From Dactylorhiza incarnata (taxonomy: Eukaryota; Streptophyta; Magnoliopsida; Asparagales; Orchidaceae): a stretch of 64,000 bases of DNA. How positions within the stretch are numbered: position 1 is the first letter of the stretch; each line of letters starts with the position of its first letter. The position numbers and the translations under genes are program-made. The DNA lies in NCBI GenBank assembly GCA_033032865.1, contig JAWHQI010000619.1, positions 124,001 to 188,000 of the forward strand, in the 5' to 3' direction. Shown here piece by piece: positions 34,226-49,200 of this stretch. Below the pieces are notes generated by a model. That model was not told the origin of the DNA. It saw only the letters and a list, made by a program, of their open reading frames with translations, and searched no databases.

Positions 34226-37200
34226 TTTGTTTAGTGGTTGATCTACGGTGGGTTGCAGTGGTAATGTGGGATTTAGCTCCAAATGACACATAAACTTCAA
34301 ACAGACATAACTCTTGATCCAGTTGCCCAATTTTTGCCCACAATACCTATTAGAATGAGCTCGGAGGCCTACATCCAGTGGAGAGTAGGATATAACCATT
34401 CAAGTTCATTTATTGTTCGATATACAGTGGGTTCCAGTGTTTATGCGGGTTGGTAATAAGGTATTTAGCTTGAAAGGAGACCTAATCTTCAAATATCCGT
34501 AACTTTTGATCCAGTTGTCCGATTTTTGCCCACAATACCTTTTCAGAATGAGATCGGAGCCCAAAATCCAATGGAGAACAATTTTAACCCATTCAAGCTT
34601 GTTTAGAGGTTGATATACAATGGGATGTACTGCTAATACTAGATTTAGCTCCAAATGACACATAAATTTCAAAATGAAAGAATATTAGATGCGGTTTGTA
34701 GTGAAAGTAAGAGATTTAGCTACAAATGACACTCAAACTTTAAACATCAATAACTTTTGATCGGGTTGTCTAATTTTACCCCCACAACACCTTTTAGAAA
34801 TGAGCTCGGATCCCTACATTCATTGAAGCACAAGTTTTACCAATTGCAGCTCATTTAGTTGTCGATATATAGCGGGTTGCACTGGTAATGCAAATTTTAG
34901 CTCCAAATGACACCTAAACTTGAAACAACCATAACTTTTGATGAGGTTGTCTGATTTTTGCTCACAAAACCTCTTCGAAATGAGCTCCGAGCCATACATT
35001 CAATGGAGAGCAGGTTTTACCCAATATAGTTCATTTAGTGGTCGATATACATTGAGTTGTAGTGGTAATGTGAGATTTAGCTCCAACTGGCACCTAAATT
35101 TCAAACAGCTATTACTTTTGATCCGGTTGTCCGGATTTTGCCCAAAACACCTTTTCGCAATGAGCTCTGAGCCATACATCCTATGGAGAATAGGATTTAC
35201 TCGATCGAGTTCATTTATAGGTCGGTGGATAGTGGATTGTAGTGGAAATGAGGGATTTTGCTCCAATTGACACCTAAACTTAAATCATCCATAAATATGA
35301 TCTGGTTGTCAGATTTTTGCCCACAACACCTTTTCGGAATGAGATCGGAGCCCTGCATCCAATGGCCACCAAGTTTTACCCATTCTAGTTCGTTTAGTGG
35401 TTGATCTACGGTGTGTTGCAGTGGTAATGTGAGATTTAGCTCCAAATGACACATAAACTTCAAACAGACATAACTCTTGATCCAGTTGCCCAATTTTTGC
35501 CCACAATACCTTTTAGAATGAGCTCGGAGGCCTACATCCAGTGGAGAGTAGGATATAACCATTCAAGTTCATTTATTGTTCGATATACAGTGGGTTCCAG
35601 TGGTTATGCGGATTGGTAATAAGGTATTTAGCTTGAAAGGAGACCTAATCTTCAAATATCCGTAACTTTTGATCCGGTTGTCCGATTTTCGCCCACAATA
35701 CCTTTTTGGAATGAGATCGGAGCCCAAAATCCAATGAAGAACAATTTTAACCCATTCAAGCTCATTTAGAGGTTGATATTCAATGGGATGTACTGCTAAT
35801 AATAGATTTAGCTCCAAATGACACATAAATTTCAAAATGAAAGAATTTTAGATGCGGTTTGTAGTGAAAGTAAGAGATTTAGCTACAAATGACACTCAAA
35901 CTTTAAACATCAATAACTTTTGATCGGGTTGTCTGATTTTACCCCCCACAACACCTTTTAGGAATGAGCTCGGATCCCTACATTCATAGAAGCACAAGTT
36001 TTACCCAATGCAGTTCATTTAGTTGTCGATATATAGCGGGTTGCACTGGTAATGCAAATTTTAGCTCCAAATGACACCTAAACTTGAAACAGCCATAACT
36101 TTTGATGAGGTTGTCTGATTTTTGCTCACAAACCTCTTCGAAATGAGCTCTGAGCCATACATTCAATGGTGAGCAAGTTTTACCCAATCTAGTTCATTTA
36201 GTGGTCGATATATATTGAGTTGTAGTGGTAATGTGGGATTTAGCTCCAACTGGCACCTAAACTTCAAACAGCTATAACTTTTGATCCGGTTGTCCGGATT
36301 TTGCCTAAAACACCTTTTCGCAATGAGCTCAGAGCCATACATCCTATGGAGAATAGGATTTACTGGATCGAGTTCATTTAGAGGTCGGTGGATAGTGGAT
36401 TGCAGTCGAAATGAGGGATTTTGCTCCAATTGACACCTAAACTTAAAACATCCATAAATTTGATCTGGTTGTCAGATTTTTGCCCACAACACCTTTTCGG
36501 AATGAGATCGGAGCCCTGCATCCAATGGACACCAAGTTTTTCCCATTCTTGTTCGTTTAGTGGTTGATCTACGGTGGGTTGCAGTGGTTATGTGGGATTT
36601 AGCTCCGAATGACACATAAACTTCAAACAGACATAACTCTTGATCCAGTTGTCCAATGTTTGCCCACAATACCTTTTAGAATGAGCTCAGAGGCCTACAT
36701 CCAGTGGAGAGTAGGATATAACCATTCAAGTTCATTTATTGTTCGATATACAGTGGGTTCCAGTGGTTATGCGGGTTGGTAATAAGGTATTTAGCTTGAA
36801 AGGAGACCAAATCTTCAAATATCCGTAACTTTTGATCCGGTTGTTCGATTTTCGCCCGCAATACCTTTTCGGAATGAGATCGGAGCCCAAAATCAAATGG
36901 AGAACAATTTTAACCCATTCAAGCTCGTTTAGAGGTTGATATACAATGGGATGTACTGCTAATACTAGATTTAGCTCCAAATGACACATAAATTTCAAAA
37001 TGAAAGAATTTTTGATGCGGTTTGTAGTGAAAGTAAGAGATTTAGCTAAAAATGACACTCAAACTTTAAACATCAATAACTTTTGATCGGGCTGTCTGAT
37101 TTTACCCCCACAACACCTTTTAGGAATGAGCTCGGATCCCTAAATTCATTGAAGCACAAGTTTTACCCATTGCAGCTCATTTAGTTGTCGATATATAGCG

Positions 37201-40200
37201 GGTTGCACTGGTAATGCAAATTTTAGCTCCAAATGACACCTAAACTTGAAACAGCCATAACTTTTGATGAGGTTGTCTGATTTTTGCTCACAAAACCTCT
37301 TCGAAATGAGCTCCGAGCCATACATTCAATGGAGAGCAAGTTTTACCCAATCTAGTTCATTTAGTGGTCTATATACATTGAGTTGTAGTGGTAATGTGGG
37401 ATTTAGCTCCAACTTACACCTAAACTTCAAACCGCTATAACTTTTGATCCGGTTGTCCGGATTTTGCCCAAAACACCTTTTCGCAATGAGCTCAGAGCCA
37501 TACATCATATGGAGAATAGGATTTACTCGATCGAGTTCATTTAGAGGTCGGTGGATGGTAGATTACAGTGGAAATGAGGGATTTTGCTCCAATTGACACC
37601 TAAACTTAAAACATCCATAAATATGATCTGGTTGTCAGATTTTTGCCCACAACACCTTTTCGGAATGAGATCGGAGCCCTGCATCCAATGGACACCAAGT
37701 TTTACCCATTCTAGTTCGTTTAATGGTTGATCTACGGTGGGTTGCAGTGGTAATGTGGGATTTAGCTCTAAATGACACATAAACTTCAAACAGACATAAC
37801 TCTTGATCCAGTTGCCCAATTTTTGCCCACAATACCTTTTAGAATGAGCTCGGAGGCCTACATCCAGTGGAGAGTAGGATTTAACCATTCAAGTTCATTT
37901 ATTGTTCGATATACAGTGGGTTCCAGTGGTTATGCGGGTTGCTAATAAGGTATTTAGCTTGAAAGGAGACCTAATCTTCAAATATCCGTAACTTTTGATC
38001 CGGTTGTCTGATTATCGCCCACAATACCTTTTCGGAATGAGATCGGAGCCCAAAATCCAATGGAGAACAATTTTAACCCATTCAATCTCGTTTAGAGGTT
38101 TATATACAATGGGATGTACTGCTAATACTAGAATTATCTCAAAATGACACATAAATTTCAAAATTAAAGAATTTTAGATGCGGTTTGTAGTGAAAGTAAG
38201 AGATTTAGCTACAAATGACACTCAAACTTTAAACATCAATAACTGTTGACCGGGTTGTCTGATTTTACCCCCACAACACCTTTTAGAAATGAGCTCGGAT
38301 CCCTACATTCATTGAAGCATAAGTTTTTCCCATTGCAGCTCATTTAGTTGTCGATATATAGCGGGTTGCACTGGTAATGCAAATTTTAGCTCCAAATGAC
38401 ACCTAAACTTGAAACAGCCATAACTTTTGATGAGGTTGTCTGATTTTTGCTCACAAAACCTCTTCGAAATGAGCTCCGAGCCATACATTCAATTGAGAGC
38501 AAGTTTTACCCAATCTAGTTCATTTAGTGGTCGATATACATTGAGTTGTAGTGGTAATTTGGGATTTAGCTCCAACTGGCACCTAAACTTCAAACAGCTA
38601 TAACTTTTGATCCGGTTGTCCGGATTTTGACCAAAACACCTTTTCGCAATGAGCTCAGAGCCATACATCCTATGGAGAATAGGATTTACTCGATCGAGTT
38701 CATTTAGAGGTCGGTGGATAGTGGATTGTAGTGGAAATGAGGGATTTTGCTCCAATTGACACCTAAACTTAAAACATCCATAAATTTGATCTGGTTGTCA
38801 GATTTTTGCCCACAACACCTTTTCGGAATGAGATCGGAGCCCTGCATCCAATGGCCACCAAGTTTTACCCATTCTAGTTCGTTTAGTGGTTGATCTACGG
38901 TGGGTTGCAGTGGTAATGTGGGATTTAGCTCCAAATGACACATAAACTTCAAACAGACATAACTCTTGATCCAGTTGCCCAATTTTTGCCCACAATACCT
39001 TTTAGAATGAGCTCGGAGGCCTACATCTATTGGAGAGTAGGATATAACCATTCAAGTTCATTTATTGTTCGATATACAGTGGGTTCCAGTGGTTATGCGG
39101 GTTGGTAATAAGGTATTTAGCTTGAAAGGAGACCTAATCTTCAAATATCCGTAACTTTTGATCCGGTTGTCCGATTTTCGCCCACAATACCTTTTTGGAA
39201 TGAGATCGGAGCCCAAAATCCAATGGAGAACAATTTTAACCCATTCAAGCTCGTTTAGAGGTTGATATACAATGGGTTGTACTGCTAATACTAGATTTAG
39301 CTCCAAATAACACATAAATTTCAAAATGAAAGAATTTTAGATGAGGTTTGTAGTGAATGTAAGAGATTTAGCTACAAATGACACTCAAACTTTAAACATC
39401 AATAACTTTTGATCGGGTTGTCTGATTTTACCCCCACAACACCTTTTAGGAATGAGCTCGGATCCCTACATTCATTGAAGCACAAGTTTTACCCATTGCA
39501 GCTCATTTAGTTGTCGATATATAGCGGGTTGCACTGGTAATGCAAATTTTAGCTCCAAATGACACCTAAACTTGAAACAGCCATAACTTTTGATGAGGTT
39601 GTCTGATTTTTGCTCACAAAACCTCTTCGAAATGAGCTGCAAGCTATACATTCAGTGGAGAGCAGGTTTTACCCAATCTAGTTCATTTAGTGGTCGATAT
39701 ACATTGAGTTGTAGTGGTAATGTGGGATTTAGCTCCAACTGGCACCTAAACTTCAAACAACTATAACTTTTGACCTGGTTGTCCGTATTTTGCCCAAAAC
39801 ACCTTTTCGCAATGAGCTCAGAGCCATAGATTCTATGGAGAATAGGATTTACTCGATCGAGTTCATTTAGAGGTCGGTGGATAGTTGATTGCAGTGGAAA
39901 TGAGGGATTTTGCTCCAATTGACACCTAAACTTAAAACATGCATAAATTTGATCTGGTTGTCATATTTTTGCCAACAACACCTTTTCGGAATGAGATCGG
40001 ATCCCTGCATCCAATGGACACCATGTTTTACCCATTCTAGTTCGTTTAGTGGTTGATCTACGGTGGGTTGCAGTGGTAATGTGGGATTTAGCTCCAAATG
40101 ACACATAAACTTCAAACAGACATAACTCTTGATCCAGTTGCCCAATTTTTGCCCACAACACCTTTTAGAATGAGCTTGGATGCCTACATCCAGTGGAGAG

Positions 40201-43200
40201 TACGATATAACCATTCAAGTTCATTTATAGTTCGATATACAATGGGTTCCAGTGGTTATGCGGGTTGGTAATAAGGTATTTAGCTTAAAAGGAGACCTAA
40301 TCTTCAAATATCCGTAACTTTTGATCCGGTTGTCCGATTTTCGCCCACAAAACCTTTTCGAAATGAGATCGGAGCCCAAAATCCAATGGAGAATAATTTT
40401 AACCCATTCAAGCTCGTTTAGATGTTGATATACAATGGGATGTACTGCTAATACTAGATTTAGCTCCAAATGACACATAAATTTCAAAATGAAAGAATTT
40501 TAGAGGTTTGTAGTGAAATTAAGAGATTTAGCTACAAATGACACTCAAACTTTAAACATCAATAACTTTTGATCGGGTTGTCTGATTTTACCCCCACAAC
40601 ACCTTTTAGGAATGAGCTCGGATCCTTACATTCATTGAAGCACAAGTTTTACCCATTGCAGCTCATTTAGTTGTCGATATATAGCGGTTGCAGTGGTAAT
40701 CCAAATTTTAGCTCCAAATGACACCTAAACTTGAAACAGCCATAACTTTTGATGAGATTGTCTGATTTTTGCTCACAAAACCTCTTCGAAATGAGCTCTG
40801 AGCTATACATTCAGTGGAGAGCAGGTTTTACCCAATCTAGTTCATTTAGTGGTCGATATACATTGAGTTGTAGTGGTAATGTGTGATTTAGCTCGAACTG
40901 GCACCTAAACTTCAAACAGCTATAACTTTTGATCCGGTTGTCCGTATTTTGCCCAAAACACCTTTTCGCAATGAGCTCAAAGCCATACATCCTATGGAGA
41001 ATAGGATTTACTCGATCGAGTTCATTTAGAGGTCGGTGGATAGTTGATTGCAGTGGAAATGAGGGATTTTGCTCCAATTGACACCTAAACTTAAAACATG
41101 CATAAATTTGATCTGGTTGTCATATTTTTGCCAACAACACCTTTTCGGAATGAGATCGGATCCCTGCATCCAATGGACACCATGTTTTACCCATTCTAGT
41201 TCGTTTAGTGGTTGATCTACGGTGGGTTGCAGTGGTAATGTGGGATTTAGCTCCAAATGACACATAAACTTCAAACAGACATAACTCTTGATCCAGTTGC
41301 CCAATTTTTGCCCACAACACCTTTTAGAATGAGCTTGGATGCCTACATCCAGTGGAGAGTACGATATAACCATTCAAGTTCATTTATAGTTCGATATACA
41401 ATGGGTTCCAGTGGTTATGCGGGTTGGTAATAAGGTATTTAGCTTAAAAGGAGACCTAATCTTCAAATATCCGTAACTTTTGATCCGGTTGTCCGATTTT
41501 CGCCCACAAAACCTTTTCGAAATGAGATCGGAGCCCAAAATCCAATGGAGAACAATTTTAACCCATTCAAGCTCGTTTAGATGTTGATATACAATGGGAT
41601 GTACTGCTAATACTAGATTTAGCTCCAAATGACACATAAATTTCAAAATGAAAGAATTTTAGAGGTTTGTAGTGAAATTAAGAGATTTAGCTACAAATGA
41701 CACTCAAACTTTAAACATCAATAACTTTTGATCGGGTTGTCTGATTTTACCCCCACAACACCTTTTAGGAATGAGCTCGGATCCTTACATTCATTGAAGC
41801 ACAAGTTTTACCCATTGCAGCTCATTTAGTTGTCGATATATAGCGGTTGCAGTGGTAATCCAAATTTTAGCTCCAAATGACACCTAAACTTGAAACAGCC
41901 ATAACTTTTGATGAGATTGTCTGATTTTTGCTCACAAAACCTCTTCGAAATGAGCTCTGAGCCATATATTCAATGGAGAGTAGGTTTTACCCAATCTAGT
42001 TCATTTAGTGGTCGATATACATTGAGTTGTAGTGGTAATGTGTGATTTAGCTCGAACTGGCACCTAAACTTCAAACAGCTATAACTTTTGATCCGGTTGT
42101 CCGTATTTTGCCCAAAACACCTTTTCGCAATGAGCTCAAAGCCATACATCCTATGGAGAATAGGATTTACTCGATCGAGTTCATTTAGAGGTCGGTGGAT
42201 AGTGGATTGCAGTGGAAATGAGGGATTTTGCTCCCATTGACACCTAAACTTAAAACATCCATAAATTTGATCTGGTTGTCAGATTTTTGCCCACAACACC
42301 TTTTCGGAATGAGATCGGAGACCTGCATCCAATGGACACCAAGTTTTACCCATTCTAGTTCGTTTAGTGGTTGATCTACGGTGGGTTGCAGTGGTAATGT
42401 GGGATTTAGCTCCAAATGACACATAAACTTCAAACAGACATAACTCTTGATCCAGTTGCCCAATTTTTGCCCACAATACCTTTTAGAATGAGCTCGGAGG
42501 CCTACATCTATTGGAGAGTAGGATATAACCATTCAAGTTCATTTATTGTTCGATATACAGTGGGTTCCAGTGGTTATGCGGGTTGATAATAAGGTATTTA
42601 GCTTGAAAGGAGACCTAATCTTCAAATATCCGTAACTTTTGATCCGGTTGTCCGATTTTTGCCCACAATACCTTTTCAGAATGAGATCGGAGCCCAAAAT
42701 CCAATGGAGAACAATTTTAACCCATTCAAGCTCGTTTAGAGGTTGAAATACAATGGGATGTACTGCTAATACTAGATTTAGCTCCAAATGACACATAAAT
42801 TTCAAAATGAAAGAATTTTAGATGCGGTTTGTAGTGAAAGTAAGAGATTTAGCTACAAATGACACTCAAACTTTAAACATCAATAACTTTTAATCGGGTT
42901 GTCTGATTTTACCCCCACAACACCTTTTAGGAATGAGCTCGGATCCCTACATTCATTGAAGCACAAGTTTTACCCATTGCAGCTGATTTAGTTGTCGATA
43001 TATAGCGGGTTGCACTGGTAATGCAAATTTTAGCTCCAAATGACACCTAAACTTGAAACAGCCATAACTTTTGATGAGGTTGTCTGATTTTTGCTCACAA
43101 ACCTCTTCGAAATGAGCTCCGAGCCATACATTCAATGGTGAGCAAGTTTTACCCAATCTAGTTCATTTAGTGGTCGATATACATTGAGTTGTAGTGGTAA

Positions 43201-46200
43201 TTTGGGATTTAGCTCCAACTGGCACCTAAACTTCAAACAGCTATAACTTTTGATCCGGTTGTCCGGATTTTGACCAAAACACCTTTTCGCAATGAGCTCA
43301 GAGCCATACATCCTATGGAGAATAGGATTTACTCGATCGAGTTCATTTAGAGGTCGGTGGATAGTGGATTGTAGTGGAAATGAGGGATTTTGCTCCAATT
43401 GACACCTAAACTTAAAACATCCATAAATTTGATCTGGTTGTCAGATTTTTGCCCACAACACCTTTTCGGAATGAGATCGGAGCCCTGCATCCAATGGCCA
43501 CCAAGTTTTACCCATTCTAGTTCGTTTAGTGGTTGATCTACGGTGGGTTGCAGTGGTAATGTGGGATTTAGCTCCAAATGACACATAAACTTCAAACAGA
43601 CATAACTCTTGATCCAGTTGCCCAATTTTTGCCCACAATACCTTTTAGAATGAGCTCGGAGGCCTACATCTATTGGAGAGTAGGATATAACCATTCAAGT
43701 TCATTTATTGTTCGATATACAGTGGGTTCCAGTGGTTATGCGGGTTGGTAATAAGGTATTTAGCTTGAAAGGAGACCTAATCTTCAAATATCCGTAACTT
43801 TTGATCCGGTTGTCCGATTTTCGCCCACAATACCTTTTTGGAATGAGATCGGAGCCCAAAATCCAATGGAGAACAATTTTAACCCATTCAAGCTCGTTTA
43901 GAGGTTGATATACAATGGGTTGTACTGCTAATACTAGATTTAGCTCCAAATAACACATAAATTTCAAAATGAAAGAATTTTAGATGAGGTTTGTAGTGAA
44001 TGTAAGAGATTTAGCTACAAATGACACTCAAACTTTAAACATCAATAACTTTTGATCGGGTTGTCTGATTTTACCCCCACAACACCTTTTAGGAATGAGC
44101 TCGGATCCCTACATTCATTGAAGCACAAGTTTTACCCATTGCAGCTCATTTAGTTGTCGATATATAGCGGGTTGCACTGGTAATGCAAATTTTAGCTCCA
44201 AATGACACCTAAACTTGAAACAACCATAACTTTTGATGAGGTTGTCTGATTTTTGCTCACAAAACCTCTTCGAAATGAGCTGCAAGCTATACATTCAGTG
44301 GAGAGCAGGTTTTACCCAATCTAGTTCATTTAGTGGTCGATATACATTGAGTTGTAGTGGTAATGTGGGATTTAGCTCCAACTGGCACCTAAACTTCAAA
44401 CAACTATAACTTTTGACCTGGTTGTCCGTATTTTGCCCAAAACACCTTTTCGCAATGAGCTCAGAGCCATAGATTCTATGGAGAATAGGATTTACTCGAT
44501 CGAGTTCATTTAGAGGTCGGTGGATAGTTGATTGCAGTGGAAATGAGGGATTTTGCTCCAATTGACACCTAAACTTAAAACATGCATAAATTTGATCTGG
44601 TTGTCATATTTTTGCCAACAACACCTTTTCGGAATGAGATCGGATCCCTGCATCCAATGGACACCATGTTTTACCCATTCTAGTTCGTTTAGTGGTTGAT
44701 CTACGGTGGGTTGCAGTGGTAATGTGGGATTTAGCTCCAAATGACACATAAACTTCAAACAGACATAACTCTTGATCCAGTTGCCCAATTTTTGCCCACA
44801 ACACCTTTTAGAATGAGCTTGGATGCCTACATCCAGTGGAGAGTACGATATAACCATTCAAGTTCATTTATAGTTCGATATACAATGGGTTCCAGTGGTT
44901 ATGCGGGTTGGTAATAAGGTATTTAGCTTAAAAGGAGACCTAATCTTCAAATATCCGTAACTTTTGATCCGGTTGTCCGATTTTCGCCCACAAAACCTTT
45001 TCGAAATGAGATCGGAGCCCAAAATCCAATGGAGAACAATTTTAACCCATTCAAGCTCGTTTAGATGTTGATATACAATGGGATGTACTGCTAATACTAG
45101 ATTTAGCTCCAAATGACACATAAATTTCAAAATGAAAGAATTTTAGAGGTTTGTAGTGAAATTAAGAGATTTAGCTACAAATGACACTCAAACTTTAAAC
45201 ATCAATAACTTTTGATCGGGTTGTCTGATTTTACCCCCACAACACCTTTTAGGAATGAGCTCGGATCCTTACATTCATTGAAGCACAAGTTTTACCCATT
45301 GCAGCTCATTTAGTTGTCGATATATAGCGGTTGCAGTGGTAATCCAAATTTTAGCTCCAAATGACACCTAAACTTGAAACAGCCATAACTTTTGATGAGA
45401 TTGTCTGATTTTTGCTCACAAAACCTCTTCGAAATGAGCTCTGAGCCATATATTCAATGGAGAGTAGGTTTTACCCAATCTAGTTCATTTAGTGGTCGAT
45501 ATACATTGAGTTGTAGTGGTAATGTGTGATTTAGCTCGAACTGGCACCTAAACTTCAAACAGCTATAACTTTTGATCCGGTTGTCCGTATTTTGCCCAAA
45601 ACACCTTTTCGCAATGAGCTCAAAGCCATACATCCTATGGAGAATAGGATTTACTCGATCGAGTTCATTTAGAGGTCGGTGGATAGTGGATTGCAGTGGA
45701 AATGAGGGATTTTGCTCCCATTGACACCTAAACTTAAAACATCCATAAATTTGATCTGGTTGTCAGATTTTTGCCCACAACACCTTTTCGGAATGAGATC
45801 GGAGCCCTGCATCCAATGGACACCAAGTTTTACCCATTCTAGTTTGTTTAGTGGTTGATCTACGGTGGGTTGCAGTGGTAATGTGGGATTTAGCTACAAA
45901 TGACACATAAACTTCAAACAGACATAACTCTTGATCCAGTTGCCCAATTTTTGCCCACAATACCTTTTAGAATGGGCTCGGAGGCCTACATCCAGTGGAG
46001 AGTAGGATATAACCATTCAAGTTCATTTATTGTTCGATATACAGTGGGTTCCAGTGGTTATGCGGGTTGATAATAAGGTATTTAGCTTGAAAGGAGACCT
46101 AATCTTCAAATATCCGTAACTTTTGATCCGGTTGTCCGATTTTTGCCCACAATACCTTTTCAGAATGAGATCGGAGCCCAAAATCCAATGGAGAACAATT

Positions 46201-49200
46201 TTAACCCATTCAAGCTCGTTTAGAGGTTGAAATACAATGGGATGTACTGCTAATACTAGATTTAGCTCCAAATGACACATAAATTTCAAAATGAAAGAAT
46301 TTTAGATGCGGTTTGTAGTGAAAGTAAGAGATTTAGCTACAAATGACACTCAAACTTTAAACATCAATAACTGTTGATCGGGTTGTCTGATTTTACCCCC
46401 ACAACACCTTTTAGAAATGAGCTCGGATCCCTACATTCATTGAAGCATAAGTTTTACCCATTGCAGCTCATTTAGTTGTCGATATATAGCGGGTTGCACT
46501 GGTAATGCAAATTTTAGCTCCAAATGACACCTAAACTTGAAACAGCCATAACTTTTGATGAGGTTGTCTGATTTTTGCTCACAAAACCTCTTCGAAATGA
46601 GCTCCGAGCCATACATTCAATGGAGAGCAGGTTTTAAGCAATATAGTTCATTTAGTGGTCGATATACATTGAGTTGTAGTGGTAATGTGAGATTTAGCTC
46701 CAACTGGCACATAAATTTCAAACAGCTATTACTTTTGATCCGGTTGTCCGGATTTTGCCCAAAACACCTTTTCGCAATGTGCTCTGAGCCATACATGCTA
46801 TGGAGAATAGGATCTACTCGATCGAGTTCATTTATAGGTCGGTGGATAGTGGATTGTAGTGGAAATGAGGGATTTTGCTCCAATTGACACCTAAACTTAA
46901 ATCATCCATAAATATGATCTGGTTGTCAGATTTTTGCCCACAACACCTTTTCGGAATGAGATCGGAGCCCTGCATCCAATGGCCACCAAGTTTTACCCAT
47001 TCTAGTTTGTTTAGTGGTTGATCTACGGTGTGTTGCAGTGGTAATGTGAGATTTAGCTCCAAATGACACAAACTTCAAACAGACATAACTCTTGATCCAG
47101 TTGCCCAATTTTTGCCCACAATACCTTTTAGAATGAGCTCGGAGGCCTACATCCAGTGTAGAGTAGGATATAACCATTCAAGTTCATTTATTGTTCGATA
47201 TACAGTGGGTTCCAGTGGTTATGCGGATTGGTAATAAGGTATTTAGCTTGAAAGGAGACCTAATCTTCAAATATCCGTAACTTTTGATCCGGTTGTCCGA
47301 TTTTCGCCCACAATACCTTTTCGGAATGAGATCGGAGCCCAAAATCCAATGAAGAACAATTTTAACCCATTCAAGCTCGTTTAGAGGTTGATATACAATG
47401 GGATGTACTGCTAATAATAGATTTAGCTCCAAATGACACATAAATTTCAAAATGAAAGAATTTTAGATGCGGTTTGTAGTGAAAGTAAGAGATTTAGCTA
47501 CAAATGACACTCAAACTTTAAACATCAATAACTTTTAATCGGGTTGTCTGATTTTACCCCCACAACACCTTTTAGGAATGAGCTCGGATCCCTACATTCA
47601 TTGAAGCACAAGTTTTACCCATTGCAGCTGATTTAGTTGTCGATATATAGCGGGTTGCACTGGTAATGCAAATTTTAGCTCCAAATGACACCTAAACTTG
47701 AAACAGCCATAACTTTTGATGAGGTTGTCTGATTTTTGCTCACAAACCTCTTCGAAATGAGCTCCGAGCCATACATTCAATGGTGAGCAAGTTTTACCCA
47801 ATCTAGTTCATTTAGTGGTCGATATATATTGAGTTGTAGTGGTTATGTGGGATTTAGCTCCAACTGGCACCTAAACTTCAAACAACTATAACTTTTGATC
47901 CAGTTGTCCAGATTTTGCCCAAAACACCTTTTCGCAATGAGCTCAGAGCCATACATCCTATGGAGAATAGGATTTACTGGATCGAGTTCATTTAGAGGTC
48001 GGTGGATAGTGGATTGTAGTGGAAATGAGGGATTTTGCTCCAATTGACACCTAAACTTAAAACATCCATAAATTTGATGTGGTTGTCAGATTTTTGCCCA
48101 CAACACCTTTTCGAAATGAGATCGGAGCCCTGCATCCAATGGACACCAAGTTTTTCCCATTCTAGTTCGTTTAGTGGTTGATCTACGGTGGGTTGCAGTG
48201 GTTATGTGGGATTTAGCTCCGAATGACACATAAACTTCAAACAGACATAACTCTTGATCCAGTTGCCCAATGTTTGCCCACAATACCTTTTAGAATGAGC
48301 TCGTAGGCCTACATCCAGTGGAGAGTAGGATATAACCATTCAAGTTCATTTATTGTTCGATATACAGTGGGTTCCAGTGGTTATGCGGGTTGGTAATAAG
48401 GTATTTAGGTTGAAAGGAGACCTAATCTTCAAATATCCGTAACTTTTGATCCGGTTGTCCGATTTTCGCCCGCAATACCTTTTCGGAATGAGATCGGAGC
48501 CCAAAAACAAATGGAGAACAATTTTAACCCATTCAAGCTCGTTTAGAGGTTGATATACAATGGGATGTACTGCTAATACTAGATTTAGCTCCAAATGGCA
48601 CATAAATTTCAAAATGAAAGAATTTTTGATGCGGTTTGTAGTGAAAGTAAGAGATTTAGCTACAAATGACACTCAAACTTTAAACATCAATAACATTTGA
48701 TCGAGCTTTCTGATTTTACCCCCACAACACCTTTTAGGAATGAGCTCGGATCCCTAAATTCATTGAAGCACAAGTTTTACCCATTGCAGCTCATTTAGTT
48801 GTCGATATATAGCGGGTTGCACTGGTAATGCAAATTTTAGCTCCAAATGACACCTAAACTTGAAACAGCCATAACTTTTGATGAGGTTGTCTGATTTTTG
48901 CTCACAAAACCTCTTCGAAATGAGCTCCAAGCCATACATTCAATGGAGAGCAAGTTTTACCCAATCTAGTTCATTTAGTGGTCTATATACATTGAGTTGT
49001 AGTGGTAATGTGGGATTTAGCTCCAACTTACACCTAAACTTCAAACAGCTATAACTTTTGATCCGGTTGTCCGGATTTTGCCCAAAACACCTTTTCGCAA
49101 TGAGCTCAGAGCCATACATCCTATGGAGAATAGGATTTACACGATCGAGTTCATTTAGAGGTCGGTGGATGGTAGATTGCAGTGGAAATGAGGGATTTTG

